Assembly: GCA_035967975.1 (NCBI GenBank)
Contig: JAWQFQ010000017.1
Span: 1 to 64,000 of the forward strand
DNA from: Scytonema sp035967975
Lineage (GTDB): Bacteria; Cyanobacteriota; Cyanobacteriia; Cyanobacteriales; Nostocaceae
DNA: 64,000 bases
Direction of reading: 5' to 3'
The notes under the pieces: model-generated
What the model saw: the letters and a program-made list of their open reading frames with translations, nothing else
Told to the model about the DNA's origin: nothing
Databases searched by the model: none
Translations under genes and position numbers: made by a program
Shown here: positions 1 to 8,959 of the stretch, one piece after another
Position numbering within the stretch: position 1 is the first letter of the stretch
Layout: every line of letters begins with the position of its first letter

Positions 1-7
1 TGTATAT

Positions 8-43
8 CGGCAAAGTTATGCTTCCAGTAGCGGCAAAGTTATG
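8..43. repeat. Two direct copies of a 13-bp motif at the window edge
   Basis: CGGCAAAGTTATG occurs at 8-20 and again at 31-43, a 23-bp period. The window opens with TGTATAT just before the first copy. A TGT terminus followed by short direct repeats is the layout of Tn7-like transposon ends, but no transposase gene lies within the window, so this is only a pattern match. Confidence 0.35.
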
Positions 44-695
44 GGTAAAGTCACACTACGATGTCAACGTAGCGCCTCAACCAACTTGTTTTCTCTTAAT
101 TTTCTCTCACCTCAATCCAATGTATCCCGAAAACAGTAAATAGGGGTATTGACTTGACTTGAGAGAAAGTTATTACTCCTCACTATTTTTATAAGATATT
201 TTTATACTTACTAGACTAACCTATTTGATGAGTTGATATGCTCAACTTAGATATGTACTCGCGCTACATCAGCCTGTAACCCCCACAGTTAAAAATAGTT
301 ATTTATTATACTGGCATATTGGTGTAGAGCGAGTTGTGACAAGATATATTGCAGTATTGACTATGGAGTTAGTGCAATAACAACCAGTCAAATGTACATA
401 TGAATATATCAATCAATATATCTATAGGACTCCTATTTGATTTTTGAACAAAACTCAGTATACCTAAATTTTCTAGAATCTTCTTGCCTATTGCCTATTG
501 CCTATTGCCTACCTACACAAGTTATTTCAGAAATCAAACCGGATTCCTATAGTAATTTACGTACTGACTGTGGATAAAATTATATCACTGTACTACAGTA
601 AGTTAACAGCAGTAGGCTGTCTCTCAATTCTCAAACTATTACTTGTTAGAGGTAGAAAAACAAATAGGAGTGTTTGGTAAATATCAGCTTCGGGG
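44..695. other. Gene-free AT-rich region with a heptamer tandem repeat
   Basis: No convincing gene. A short heptamer array (unit TTGCCTA, about four copies) lies near 483-511, typical of STRR repeats of heterocystous cyanobacteria. A 60-codon plus-strand frame runs out of this repeat and has no recognisable features, so I do not call it. Confidence 0.5.
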
Positions 696-1046
696 CTAAG
701 GATTTCTTGTATCACTTTCTTCCTCTTCTGTTTCCTGAATTTCTGGTTCCTGATTATTCAGCAAACAAGACCAGTCTACATTATCTATATCAATTGAGTC
801 TTCGTATCCGTCTGCTTTGAGTATTTCTTTGATCAGTTCTTCTACTGTGATTTGACGAATCGCCGCTTCTTGTCTGAGGTCTTTACAAACTTCATTCCAA
901 TTATCAGCATTACTGACTCTGTCAATCAAAATTGCCTCAGCCATTCGAGTCTTTGACACACCTCTGGTATGACCCCACAGAGATAAGCGAATCTCTTTAA
1001 CTATAGGTAGATTGACAGGGAATCTGCGATCGCGTTTCTTGACCAT
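696..1046 (-). CDS. Hypothetical acidic-tailed small protein
   Basis: I do not recognise the family. The 116-residue product begins with a basic stretch (MVKKRDRRF). Its middle is predicted helical, with a segment around residues 25-75 that could form a small helical DNA- or protein-binding domain. It ends in a strongly acidic, disordered-looking tail rich in Glu. There is no signal peptide or membrane segment. It stands alone, divergent from the truncated ATP-binding gene that follows. The composition (basic head, acid tail, about 12-13 kDa) suits a small regulator or an antitoxin-like protein, but this is only impression. Confidence 0.5.
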   Translation of the reverse strand: MVKKRDRRFPVNLPIVKEIRLSLWGHTRGVSKTRMAEAILIDRVSNADNWNEVCKDLRQEAAIRQITVEELIKEILKADGYEDSIDIDNVDWSCLLNNQEPEIQETEEEESDTRNP

Positions 1047-1312
1047 TATGCTATGAAAATTTCACTATGATACCAGTCTATAACCATTTGGTATCTTTTT
1101 GGTATCTAATTGGTGACTTTTATTGTACTATGACTGTTGAGCATAAACTGTTGCTTCTCTGGGGAGTGAGCCAACACTCCTCAGAGACTTCCTCACATCA
1201 GTCATCATCTGTTGTGAGGTAACTCCCATGCGTAGACCAAGAATTTCTTCGCTCTATTGGTGGTTGGCTACGCGATCGCCAAACAGGAAAAGAAGGACTA
1301 ACGATAGCAGGT

Positions 1313-2596
1313 TTGTTAATGTTTGGCAAACTCCCGTCAATCCTTGAAGCAGTACCTCACCATGTAGTGGATTACCAAGAACGTCCAGAACCAAGAACGG
1401 AAGCTCGCTGGGTTGATCGTGTCACTACAGATGGAACATGGTCGGGAAATTTGTATGATTTTTACCGTCGGGTTATCCAAAAACTTTTTTCAGACCTCAA
1501 AGTTCCCTTTAAACTTAAAGGAGCAAAACGGGTGGATGATACACCCGTACATGAAGCTTTACGTGAAGCATTAATTAACACAATAATTCACGCTGACTAT
1601 ACGGGGCGAGTGCCAATACAAATTATCAAGCGCCCTGATATGTTTGTATTTCGGAACCCTGGCATCATGAGGCTACCTCTAGAAGATGCCCTGCGGGGTG
1701 GTACAAGTGATTGCCGCAATCGCAAGTTACAAAAAATGTTTCAGCTTGTGGGTATTGGAGAACAAGCTGGTTCAGGTATTCCCAAAATTTACCGTAACTG
1801 GAGCCAGCAGCACTGGCGACTACCAGCTTTGCTAGAAGAAGTAGAACCAGACCAAACGCTACTTGCAATGCTCATGGTTAACTTACTACCAGAGGAAACT
1901 CTTCGAGAACTTGACGAACGATTTGGTGTTGCATTCAGGGAATTATCAGATGATCAACGCCTTGCTTTGGTGACAGTAGCTCTTGAGGGGAAAGTGACTC
2001 ATGCTCGACTCAAGTGTATGAGTGCGACTCATCCCCATGATTTAACAAAGGCTTTGTCTGGTCTTGTTAGGGATGGTTTTCTAAAATCTGGCGGTATTGC
2101 ACGCGGAACTTTCTATTTTTTTCCAGGTGAACCTCCTAACGCAGAAGTTGACTTAGTAACTCAAAATTATAAGTTTATAGAAAAAACCAGTTCAGAAGAT
2201 TTGCTGTTAGGAATTATACCAGAAGAGATTTTTGATGATTTGGAGCCAAGCTCCGATGATTTGGAATTAAGCTCCGATGATTTGGAGCCAAGCTCCGATG
2301 ATTTGGAATTAAGCTCCGATGATTTGGAATCATTAAAAGCGATCGCAGCACCTGTCAGAAATAAGGGCAAGGTACCAACTGATATTATGGAAGTAACAAT
2401 TCTCCAGCTTTGCCAAGACAGATTTTTAAACCATAAACAACTTCAAGAATTATTAGGTCGTTCTTACAATACGTTACGGCTTGGCTATCTAAGCAAGATG
2501 CAAAAAAAAGGTCAACTGGAATTACGATATCCTGATAAACCTACTCATCCCAACCAAGGATACCGTACTAAAAAGTCAATCAGTAGTGATTTGTAA
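1313..2596 (+). CDS. 5'-truncated ATP-binding transcriptional regulator (COG2865-like)
   Basis: The product resembles the C-terminal two thirds of COG2865 regulators (Schlafen-type AlbA_2 DNA-binding domain, then a GHKL ATPase domain). The GHKL part is visible at about residues 70-155: HEALREALINTIIHADY supplies the N-box and EQAGSGIPKIY a glycine-rich lid. The AlbA_2 domain is missing. The same frame is open upstream back to a stop at 1220-1222 and still reads like the family (FLRSIGGWLRDRQTGKEG from about 1244), but no good start lies there. The annotated TTG at 1313 is therefore arbitrary. Residues about 305-340 are a tandem repeat of a seven-residue unit (SSDDLEP/L). Probably a remnant or a minimal ATPase-only protein. 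Confidence 0.6.
   Translation: MLMFGKLPSILEAVPHHVVDYQERPEPRTEARWVDRVTTDGTWSGNLYDFYRRVIQKLFSDLKVPFKLKGAKRVDDTPVHEALREALINTIIHADYTGRVPIQIIKRPDMFVFRNPGIMRLPLEDALRGGTSDCRNRKLQKMFQLVGIGEQAGSGIPKIYRNWSQQHWRLPALLEEVEPDQTLLAMLMVNLLPEETLRELDERFGVAFRELSDDQRLALVTVALEGKVTHARLKCMSATHPHDLTKALSGLVRDGFLKSGGIARGTFYFFPGEPPNAEVDLVTQNYKFIEKTSSEDLLLGIIPEEIFDDLEPSSDDLELSSDDLEPSSDDLELSSDDLESLKAIAAPVRNKGKVPTDIMEVTILQLCQDRFLNHKQLQELLGRSYNTLRLGYLSKMQKKGQLELRYPDKPTHPNQGYRTKKSISSDL
2234..2329 (+). repeat. 21-bp in-frame tandem repeat
   Basis: Four full 21-bp units at 2234-2317 and a partial fifth to 2329, each encoding DDLE plus P/L-SS. Units 1 and 3 are one sequence (GAGCCAAG form) and units 2 and 4 another (GAATTAAG form), so a 42-bp dimer was itself duplicated. 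It forms an acidic linker between the ATPase part and the C-terminal region. Confidence 0.85.
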
Positions 2597-2719
2597 AAAT
2601 TAATTATTTTTTTATACTTTAGCATCTCTGCAAACGATGTTCGACTAGCCCCATACTTTGAATATTTGGAAAGTAAAGGTAAATTGTAGCGATAAGCCCT
2701 ACACCCTAAACCCTACACT

Positions 2720-4984
2720 CTACACCCCATTTAAAAGCACCGTCTGTAAAGTAGACAATAAATCCTTAACCGTATAAGGCTTAGACAAAAATGTATGCAC
2801 ACCACTCTCTAGACTTGCAGCCAGTTTACTACTAGACATAAGCCCACTAGAAGCAATGATTTTGACATCAGGCTTGATTTTTTGCATAGTACGGATAGCG
2901 GTTAAACCATCCAATGATGGTAACATCATATCAATTAGCACAGCACTGATCGCATTCTTATGTTGAGCATAGACTGCGATCGCCTCAATCCCATCACTTG
3001 CTGTTAATATTTGATAGTTATACGCTTCTAGAGAAGCTTTAGTAATTTCCAGAATTGAGGGTTCATCATCAACAACTAAAATCAATTCTCCATTTCCTGT
3101 CAGCACCTCAGTTTCCTGCACTGACTCCAATTCTATTTCCTGTACTGCAGGAAAATAAACTTTAAAGCAAGTTCCAGAGCCCGGTTCGCTGTAGACATTG
3201 ACAAAACCACCGTGGCTTTTAACGATCCCAATCACAGTAGAAAGCCCCAAACCCGTACCTTTACCTTGTTCTTTAGTTGTGAAAAATGGCTCAAAAATTC
3301 TGTCTACAATCTCTGGAGGAATACCAACACCAGTATCCGTGACAGTAACTACAATGTAAGCCCCAGTTTTAGCTTCCAAGTTCATGCGAGCATAGTTTTC
3401 ATCAACAAATAGATTAGCAGCTGCAACACTCAAAGTCCCACCATTAGGCATAGCATCACGAGCATTCACACAAAGGTTCATAAGTACCTGATGAAGTTGC
3501 GTACTATCTCCAGAAACCATCCACAAGTCTGGCGCTAAATCCGTGCGGATTTCTACAGATTTCGGAAACGTCTCTTTAAGAATTGTTACCAGTTCTTTAA
3601 TTAGATGTTTGAGTTGCAGAGTAATCCGCTTCCCTTCCACTCCTCGCGCAAAAGATAGAACTTGCTTTACCAAATCGGCTCCACGTTTGGCGCTATCTTC
3701 TAAAATTTCCAGCAGGTGCATATCCTGGTCGTAAATATTTGGATATTTAAGTGGTAAAAGTTGAGATACTGCCAGAATAGGTGTCAATATATTATTTAAA
3801 TCATGAGCGATACCGCTTGCTAGGGTACCGATACTTTCCAAACGTTGAGCACGAAACAGCTGCGATTCTAATTGTTTTTTCTCAGAAACGTCTGTATCTA
3901 CAGTAAGAATTGATACGGGTTTCCCGTCTTCATCATAAACCAAAGTCCAACGACTTTCTACTAAAATTTCTTTCTCGTTTTTCGTGATTTTACTAACATC
4001 GCCCTCCCACTTTCCTTTCCGCATGACAGTCGCAAAAGCCCTATCCTCTTCCGGGGGCTTTTCCCTATACAAAAACAAACTAGCATCCTCACCGTATACC
4101 TCTTCCGCCAGCCAACCATACAAATTTTCCGCACCTTTATTCCAAAATAAAATGCGGTTATTTAAATTTCTTACAAAAATAGCATCTGTAGTCACATCAA
4201 GCAAAGCAGCTTGTTGGCGAATCTTCTCTTCAGCCAGTTTGTGTTCGCTAATATCGATACAAGCACAGGTAATTCCTACGACTTCTTGCGACTCATTATA
4301 TAGTGGCTCCACGGTTAAATCGTAGTATCGAGTCCCTTGGACTGTGGTAATAGGAACTTCCTCTCTCGTTCCCATACCCGTAGCAAGCACCTCACTTTTC
4401 ATTTTTGTGAGATATTCAGCGTCTTCACCACAAATAAAATCCGAATCCTGCTTCCCCAATATTTCTTCAGCAGACAATCCAAAAATAGGATTGTAAACCC
4501 AGCTATACAGTAATTCCTTATCCTGATTAAATACAAAAATGGGAGAATTTTTCAGCGCTACCCGAAACCGTTCCTCACTCTGTCGCAGCGCTTCTTCTGT
4601 ACGCTGGCGTTCCATAGCATAGCGCATCGATCTGAACAGTAAGTCACCATTGACCTGTCCCTTGACCAAATAATCCTGCGCTCCTTGTTGCATAGCATTA
4701 ATCGCCAACGTTTCATCATCAAAACCTGTCAGCACAATCACTGGAATAGCAGGAGCCTGACGGTGAATTTTGACAAAAGTTTCTAAACCTTGACTATCTG
4801 GTAGAAGAAGGTCTAATAGTATAACATCAAAACTCTGTCGAGTCAAGATTTTTAGCGCTTCATCCAACTCCTGCGCCTGTTGTAACTGGAACTGAGCAGA
4901 GGAGACTTCCCATAAAAACTCCTGCAAGAGGCGAACATCTCCTGGGTTATCTTCAACTAATAAGACGTTCATTATAGTAGTCAT
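2720..4984 (-). CDS. Hybrid sensor histidine kinase (REC-PAS-PAS-HisKA-HATPase-REC)
   Basis: A soluble 754-residue hybrid kinase. The N-terminal receiver (about 5-125) has phospho-acceptor Asp58 in DVILLDLLLP. Two PAS/PAC domains follow (about 140-260 and 265-385). The HisKA phospho-acceptor is His394 in the sequence GIAHDLNN, followed by the HATPase domain with N-box, DTGVGIP and GTGLGLS motifs (about 430-625). The C-terminal receiver (about 630-750) carries Asp685 in LIDMMLP. No membrane segment is present, so it acts in the cytoplasm. It lies downstream of, and co-directional with, an Rcp1-type regulator and a GAF/PAS kinase, separated by a heptamer repeat array. The signal sensed by the PAS domains cannot be told. 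The start ATG at 4984 is followed by another ATG four codons on. Confidence 0.93.
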   Translation of the reverse strand: MTTIMNVLLVEDNPGDVRLLQEFLWEVSSAQFQLQQAQELDEALKILTRQSFDVILLDLLLPDSQGLETFVKIHRQAPAIPVIVLTGFDDETLAINAMQQGAQDYLVKGQVNGDLLFRSMRYAMERQRTEEALRQSEERFRVALKNSPIFVFNQDKELLYSWVYNPIFGLSAEEILGKQDSDFICGEDAEYLTKMKSEVLATGMGTREEVPITTVQGTRYYDLTVEPLYNESQEVVGITCACIDISEHKLAEEKIRQQAALLDVTTDAIFVRNLNNRILFWNKGAENLYGWLAEEVYGEDASLFLYREKPPEEDRAFATVMRKGKWEGDVSKITKNEKEILVESRWTLVYDEDGKPVSILTVDTDVSEKKQLESQLFRAQRLESIGTLASGIAHDLNNILTPILAVSQLLPLKYPNIYDQDMHLLEILEDSAKRGADLVKQVLSFARGVEGKRITLQLKHLIKELVTILKETFPKSVEIRTDLAPDLWMVSGDSTQLHQVLMNLCVNARDAMPNGGTLSVAAANLFVDENYARMNLEAKTGAYIVVTVTDTGVGIPPEIVDRIFEPFFTTKEQGKGTGLGLSTVIGIVKSHGGFVNVYSEPGSGTCFKVYFPAVQEIELESVQETEVLTGNGELILVVDDEPSILEITKASLEAYNYQILTASDGIEAIAVYAQHKNAISAVLIDMMLPSLDGLTAIRTMQKIKPDVKIIASSGLMSSSKLAASLESGVHTFLSKPYTVKDLLSTLQTVLLNGV

Positions 4985-5062
4985 TTGCTAATTGCTAATT
5001 GCTAATTGTTAATTGCTAATTGCTAATTGCTAATTGCTAATTGCTAATTGCTAATTGCTAAT
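4985..5062. repeat. STRR heptamer array (TTGCTAA)n
   Basis: About ten near-perfect copies of TTGCTAA, some with TTGTTAA, lie between the hybrid kinase and the response regulator. The family is typical of heterocystous cyanobacteria. It is followed by a second degenerate short repeat of ACCCTA type to about 5128. Confidence 0.85.
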
Positions 5063-5130
5063 TGTTATTATTACTCCCCCTACACCCGACACCCTACACC
5101 CTATACCCTATACATTACACCCTACACTCT

Positions 5131-5574
5131 CTATTCTGGCGGTAGTTTGACCACGGTAAACCAAAAACTTTCTATCGAGTGTACAATTTTGACAAATTGG
5201 TCGAAGTCCACTGGTTTGGTGATGTAACAGTTTGCACAAAGATTATAGGCTTTGAGAATATCGTCTTCAGAACCAGAGGTGGTTAAAACAACAACAGGTA
5301 TTCGTCTGAGTAAGTTGTCCGCTTTGATTTCTGCTAGCACTTCTCGACCATCTTTTTTGGGTAAATTTAAGTCTAATAGGATAATATCTGGAGATGGGGT
5401 TGTGGTGTATTGTCCTTGTTTACGTAAGAAAGCCATAGCTTCTACGCCATCAGGTACGACGTTTAAGTTTACTGAGACGTTACTATCTTCCAAGGCGATT
5501 CGAGTTAATTGCACATCACCTGGATTATCTTCTACTAGCAAAACCTCAATTGGCGTAGATAATTCAGCGTTCAC
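5131..5574 (-). CDS. Rcp1-type single-domain response regulator
   Basis: A 147-residue stand-alone receiver of the cyanobacterial phytochrome-partner type. Acidic pocket Glu15-Asp16, phospho-acceptor Asp68 in IILLDLNLPKKDG, Thr-Ser switch in VVLTTSGSEDD and Lys in CYITKPVD. No output domain follows. It starts two bases after the end of the 964-residue kinase, so the two are almost certainly co-transcribed and form a kinase/regulator pair. Rcp1 regulators accept phosphate from phytochrome-like kinases, which fits the cyanobacteriochrome-like GAF domain upstream. The final output is unknown; such regulators relay to other proteins by docking. Confidence 0.94.
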   Translation of the reverse strand: MNAELSTPIEVLLVEDNPGDVQLTRIALEDSNVSVNLNVVPDGVEAMAFLRKQGQYTTTPSPDIILLDLNLPKKDGREVLAEIKADNLLRRIPVVVLTTSGSEDDILKAYNLCANCYITKPVDFDQFVKIVHSIESFWFTVVKLPPE

Positions 5575-5576
5575 GG

Positions 5577-8471
5577 TTAGTTTCCTACCTTATCGGGAAT
5601 AGTAAAAAAGAATGTTGAACCTTGTTGTGGTTGTGACTCAACCCAAATGTTTCCACCGTGGCGTTCCACGATTTTCTTACATATTGCCAGCCCAATACCA
5701 GTACCAGGGTATTTATCTCTGGTATGCAAGCGCTGAAAAATCACAAAAATCCGCTCAGCATATTGAGGTTCTATACCAATTCCATTATCGCGTACCGCAA
5801 ATCGCCATTTGTCCTCTGTACGTTCAACTTCAATAGTGATTTGCAATGGTTGTTCGCTGCGAAATTTAATCGCATTAGCAATTAAGTTTTGAAATAACTG
5901 CGTCAGTTGCGTGGTATCCGCCATAACTTGAGGTAAATTATCGCGGGTGACAGTAGCTCCACTTTCTTCCAAGGCAATTTTAAGATTCTTTAATGCGGAG
6001 TTGACAATTGAGTTGCAATCGAGTTGCTTGAAAGGCTGACCACGAGTACTAACACGGGAGTAGCTCAACAAATCATTGATGAGCGTCTGCATTCGTCTGG
6101 CTCCGTCTACAGCATAGGCTATGAACTCATGTGCTTGGGAATCAAGTTTCTCTTTATATCTTCTCTCTAAAAGCTGCAAGTAACTGGTAACCATTCGCAG
6201 TGGTTCTTGCAAGTCATGAGAAGCAACGTAAGCAAATCGTTCTAGTTCAGCATTAGAACGAGCGAGTTCCTGGCGTTGGAGGGTTTCTTGTTCTAAAAGT
6301 TGCGCTTGGTCTAGGGCAATACCTATTTGGTTAGCTAACTGTTTCAATAAGTCTATTTCTATATTGTTCCAAGTGCGGGGGCGATCGCACTGATGGGCAA
6401 TCAGCAAACCCCAGAGGTTTTCTCGTTGTATGATTGGGACTACCAGGTTAGATTTTACACTAAACTGCCTCAAAAATTCCTTATGGCAATCTTTAATATC
6501 TGCTGTGTCAATATTGGCGATCGCACTCACTCTTCCTTGACGATACGGCTCTTGGTAATCTAAGCTAAAGCAGGGATCGTAAAGATTTTGTCCTACCACT
6601 ACAGGAAAACCGGAAAGTACAGCCTCCTGCTCCACAGTTCCCGAACCATCTGGATGCAGGCGGAAGACAAGAACGCGATCGGCATTAAGCAGTTTTTGCA
6701 CTTCAGCAACCGTCGTTTTAAGGATATCCTCCAATTGTAAAGATTGACGAATTTTCAGGGTTATTTCCGAGAAAAGCCGAGAATACTGGTTTTGACGCTT
6801 AATTTCCTCTTCTGTCAACTTCCGTTCTGTGATATCGGTATGGGAACCTACCATCCGTACCACATTGTCATCTTCATCCCAAAGCGCCTGCCCTCGATCT
6901 AAAATCCATTTATATGAACCGTCTTTGCACCGGACTCGATGTTCGCTGATATAAAACGGAGTTTTTTGGTCAAAATGGTCTTGAATCACTTGCATAACCC
7001 ATTCTAAATCGTCTGGGTGAACTCGGTTTGACCATTCATCCACATGGTTAGAAATCTCGTGGTCTTCATATCCCAGCATTTCCTTCCAACGCACGGAGTA
7101 GAAGACTTCATTTGTTCTGACATTCCAGTCCCAGATACCATCATTATTACCACGTAGAGCTAATTGCCAGCGCTCCTCACTTTCTTTGAGAGAAATTTCA
7201 GCTTGCTTGCGCTGACTAATATCTTGGAAATACACCGATATACCAACGGTAGCTGGATATGCATGAATTTCAAACCACTTATTCAGTGGAGCATAGAACG
7301 CTTCAAAAGTAACGCTTATCTGCTTAGTTACGACTTTATGAAATTTTCGATAAAAGCTAGAACCGACAGCTTCAGGAAACTCATCCCACAGACATTGACC
7401 AATCAATTCTTCCCGCTCTCTTTGGAGAAGGCGTTCTGCTTGTCGGTTTATGTAGGTAAAACACCAGTCTTTATCTAAAGTATAGAAAGCATCTGTAATG
7501 CTCTCTAAGATATTGATAGTGTTACTCCGCGCTGTCTCCGCTTCCCGTTGAGCTACTTCACTTTTTTCTCGCGCCAGTTGTTCTCGTTCTAGGAGTGTTT
7601 GACGTTCTTCCTCTGCCTGTTTGCGAGCTGTGATATCAAGTGTAACGCCTGTCATGCGAATCGCATTACCATCAGTATCGTAGGTAGCACTACCCCGTGC
7701 TAATACCCAATGAATGCTGCTATCAGACCAGATAGTTCGGTATTCAGCTTCATAATCCTGACCTTGCGCCAAAGCTTGTTGTACTGATTGTTGAACGTAG
7801 GTGCGATCGTCAGGATGAATGCATTCAAACAGTTGAGAATAGGAAAACTCTGCTTCAGGAGATAAACCAAAATTTGCTTTACATTGGTAGGAGCAAGACA
7901 ACTCACCTGTTTGCAAATCTAGTTCCCAAGAACCAAGTTTTGCAGCCTGTAGTGCTAGTTTTAATTGTTGTTTGCTTTCGATTAAAGATGCTTCCGTGCG
8001 CCTTAACTCCAGTTGGCTCATAACTTGACGGCTGAGAACCACAAGCGCTTCTACTTGTTTTTGATTCAATTCCTGTGGTACCTGGTCCATGACACAAAGA
8101 GTTCCCACTATCTCGCCTTCAGGAGTCATCAGCGGAAAGCCAGCGTAAAACCGCGCATGGGGATAGGACGTAACTATCGGGTTCTTGGCTAACTCTTCAT
8201 CTGCAAAAGTATCGCTCACTATCACCATGTCCTGTTTGTCTTGACATAGGTAAGAAAACCCCACGGAACGTGGTATTTCTTGTACATCTATACCTACTTT
8301 TGCCTTAAACCACTGACGGCTTTCATCCATAAAATTGATGACGACTATAGGCGCACCACAAATAAAAGCAGCTAACTGAGCAATGCTGTCGTAAGCTTCT
8401 TCTGGTGGAGTGTCAAGAATTTGATACTGACGGAGAGCTTCTAATCTCGCCGCTTCGTTACGATTTGTCAT
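5577..8471 (-). CDS. GAF-PAS3-GAF(cyanobacteriochrome-like)-histidine kinase
   Basis: A soluble 964-residue kinase. Order: GAF (about 15-160), PAS (about 170-285), PAS (about 315-420), PAS (about 430-555), second GAF (about 570-725), HisKA with His752 in VASHDLQEPL, and HATPase to the end (NAIKF, DNGIGIE, GTGIGLA). The second GAF has the hallmarks of a bilin-binding cyanobacteriochrome: a DPCF motif with Cys634, a Cys662-His663 pair 28 residues later, then VVPI and a LWGLLIAHQC strand. The 28-residue cysteine spacing equals that of the DXCF protein TePixJ (Cys494/Cys522). Light sensing is thus likely but unproven; the first GAF lacks these residues. The adjacent Rcp1-like regulator is the probable phosphate acceptor. 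Confidence 0.92.
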   Translation of the reverse strand: MTNRNEAARLEALRQYQILDTPPEEAYDSIAQLAAFICGAPIVVINFMDESRQWFKAKVGIDVQEIPRSVGFSYLCQDKQDMVIVSDTFADEELAKNPIVTSYPHARFYAGFPLMTPEGEIVGTLCVMDQVPQELNQKQVEALVVLSRQVMSQLELRRTEASLIESKQQLKLALQAAKLGSWELDLQTGELSCSYQCKANFGLSPEAEFSYSQLFECIHPDDRTYVQQSVQQALAQGQDYEAEYRTIWSDSSIHWVLARGSATYDTDGNAIRMTGVTLDITARKQAEEERQTLLEREQLAREKSEVAQREAETARSNTINILESITDAFYTLDKDWCFTYINRQAERLLQREREELIGQCLWDEFPEAVGSSFYRKFHKVVTKQISVTFEAFYAPLNKWFEIHAYPATVGISVYFQDISQRKQAEISLKESEERWQLALRGNNDGIWDWNVRTNEVFYSVRWKEMLGYEDHEISNHVDEWSNRVHPDDLEWVMQVIQDHFDQKTPFYISEHRVRCKDGSYKWILDRGQALWDEDDNVVRMVGSHTDITERKLTEEEIKRQNQYSRLFSEITLKIRQSLQLEDILKTTVAEVQKLLNADRVLVFRLHPDGSGTVEQEAVLSGFPVVVGQNLYDPCFSLDYQEPYRQGRVSAIANIDTADIKDCHKEFLRQFSVKSNLVVPIIQRENLWGLLIAHQCDRPRTWNNIEIDLLKQLANQIGIALDQAQLLEQETLQRQELARSNAELERFAYVASHDLQEPLRMVTSYLQLLERRYKEKLDSQAHEFIAYAVDGARRMQTLINDLLSYSRVSTRGQPFKQLDCNSIVNSALKNLKIALEESGATVTRDNLPQVMADTTQLTQLFQNLIANAIKFRSEQPLQITIEVERTEDKWRFAVRDNGIGIEPQYAERIFVIFQRLHTRDKYPGTGIGLAICKKIVERHGGNIWVESQPQQGSTFFFTIPDKVGN

Positions 8472-8659
8472 ATTTTTAACAGATATTTTTTAAGACTTGT
8501 TAATATAAATCAATATTCTGTTTTATCTCTAACTTCCCAAATTAGTCAATTTTAATTATTTTTGATGGAAAGCTCTTTTAATTTCTACCACTTTTAACAA
8601 AGACCCTTCACCTATTTTGTTACTTTGCGTTGATTTCTGTAACATTTCTTATTGTTCTG

Positions 8660-8947
8660 TCAGAAAACCCGATTTTTCAAAAAACCGGGTTTCTCGGACT
8701 CAGCGATCGCCTCGGTTTCACCCAAGCCAAGTTTATTTGTAAATATCGCACTTATTGCAGGATTCGAGATTTGTGTAGTTTGAATCCAAGGAAAGGTTTG
8801 AACTACTACTGAACAGGAATCTTTTATACCTAAAGCAGTAACTTCGCCATATACGCCCTGAGGAATAATAATGCTGCCATAAAGATTTTGTAACAAATTT
8901 AACTGCCCAACTGCAGCTAAACCGATAAGGTATACAGCTAACCTTAT
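8660..8947 (-). pseudogene. DUF3368 PIN-domain toxin remnant
   Basis: The frame reads like the middle of a DUF3368 (VapC-like PIN) protein: VYLIGLAAVGQLNLL, then LYGSIIIPQGVYGEV, and later LGLGETEAIAES. The expected start with the first catalytic Asp (family form SDTSPLI) is gone; the frame runs back to a stop at 8948-8950 without an ATG. The C-terminus with the last acidic residues is lost too: the final residues (GFLKNRVF) are encoded by a dispersed palindromic repeat that cuts the gene. No antitoxin partner is visible. It is broken at both ends and unlikely to work. Confidence 0.6.
8663..8697. repeat. Dispersed ACCCGG-type palindrome, copy in DUF3368 remnant
   Basis: A degenerate copy of the hairpin family whose arms read GAAACCCGG...CCGGGTTTC elsewhere in this window. 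Here the arms are AGAAAACCCGA and AACCGGGTTTCT. It forms the broken 3' end of the PIN-domain remnant. Confidence 0.7.
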
Positions 8948-8959
8948 TTATTAGGTCAT

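Noticed and set aside
170..190. ACTCCTCAC, like the core of the Yfr1 small RNA
   Set aside because: No flanking stem-loops and no T-rich terminator, so a chance match.
498..680. 60-residue plus-strand frame near the window start
   Set aside because: It begins in a heptamer array and shows no domain, no clear ribosome site and no coding character.
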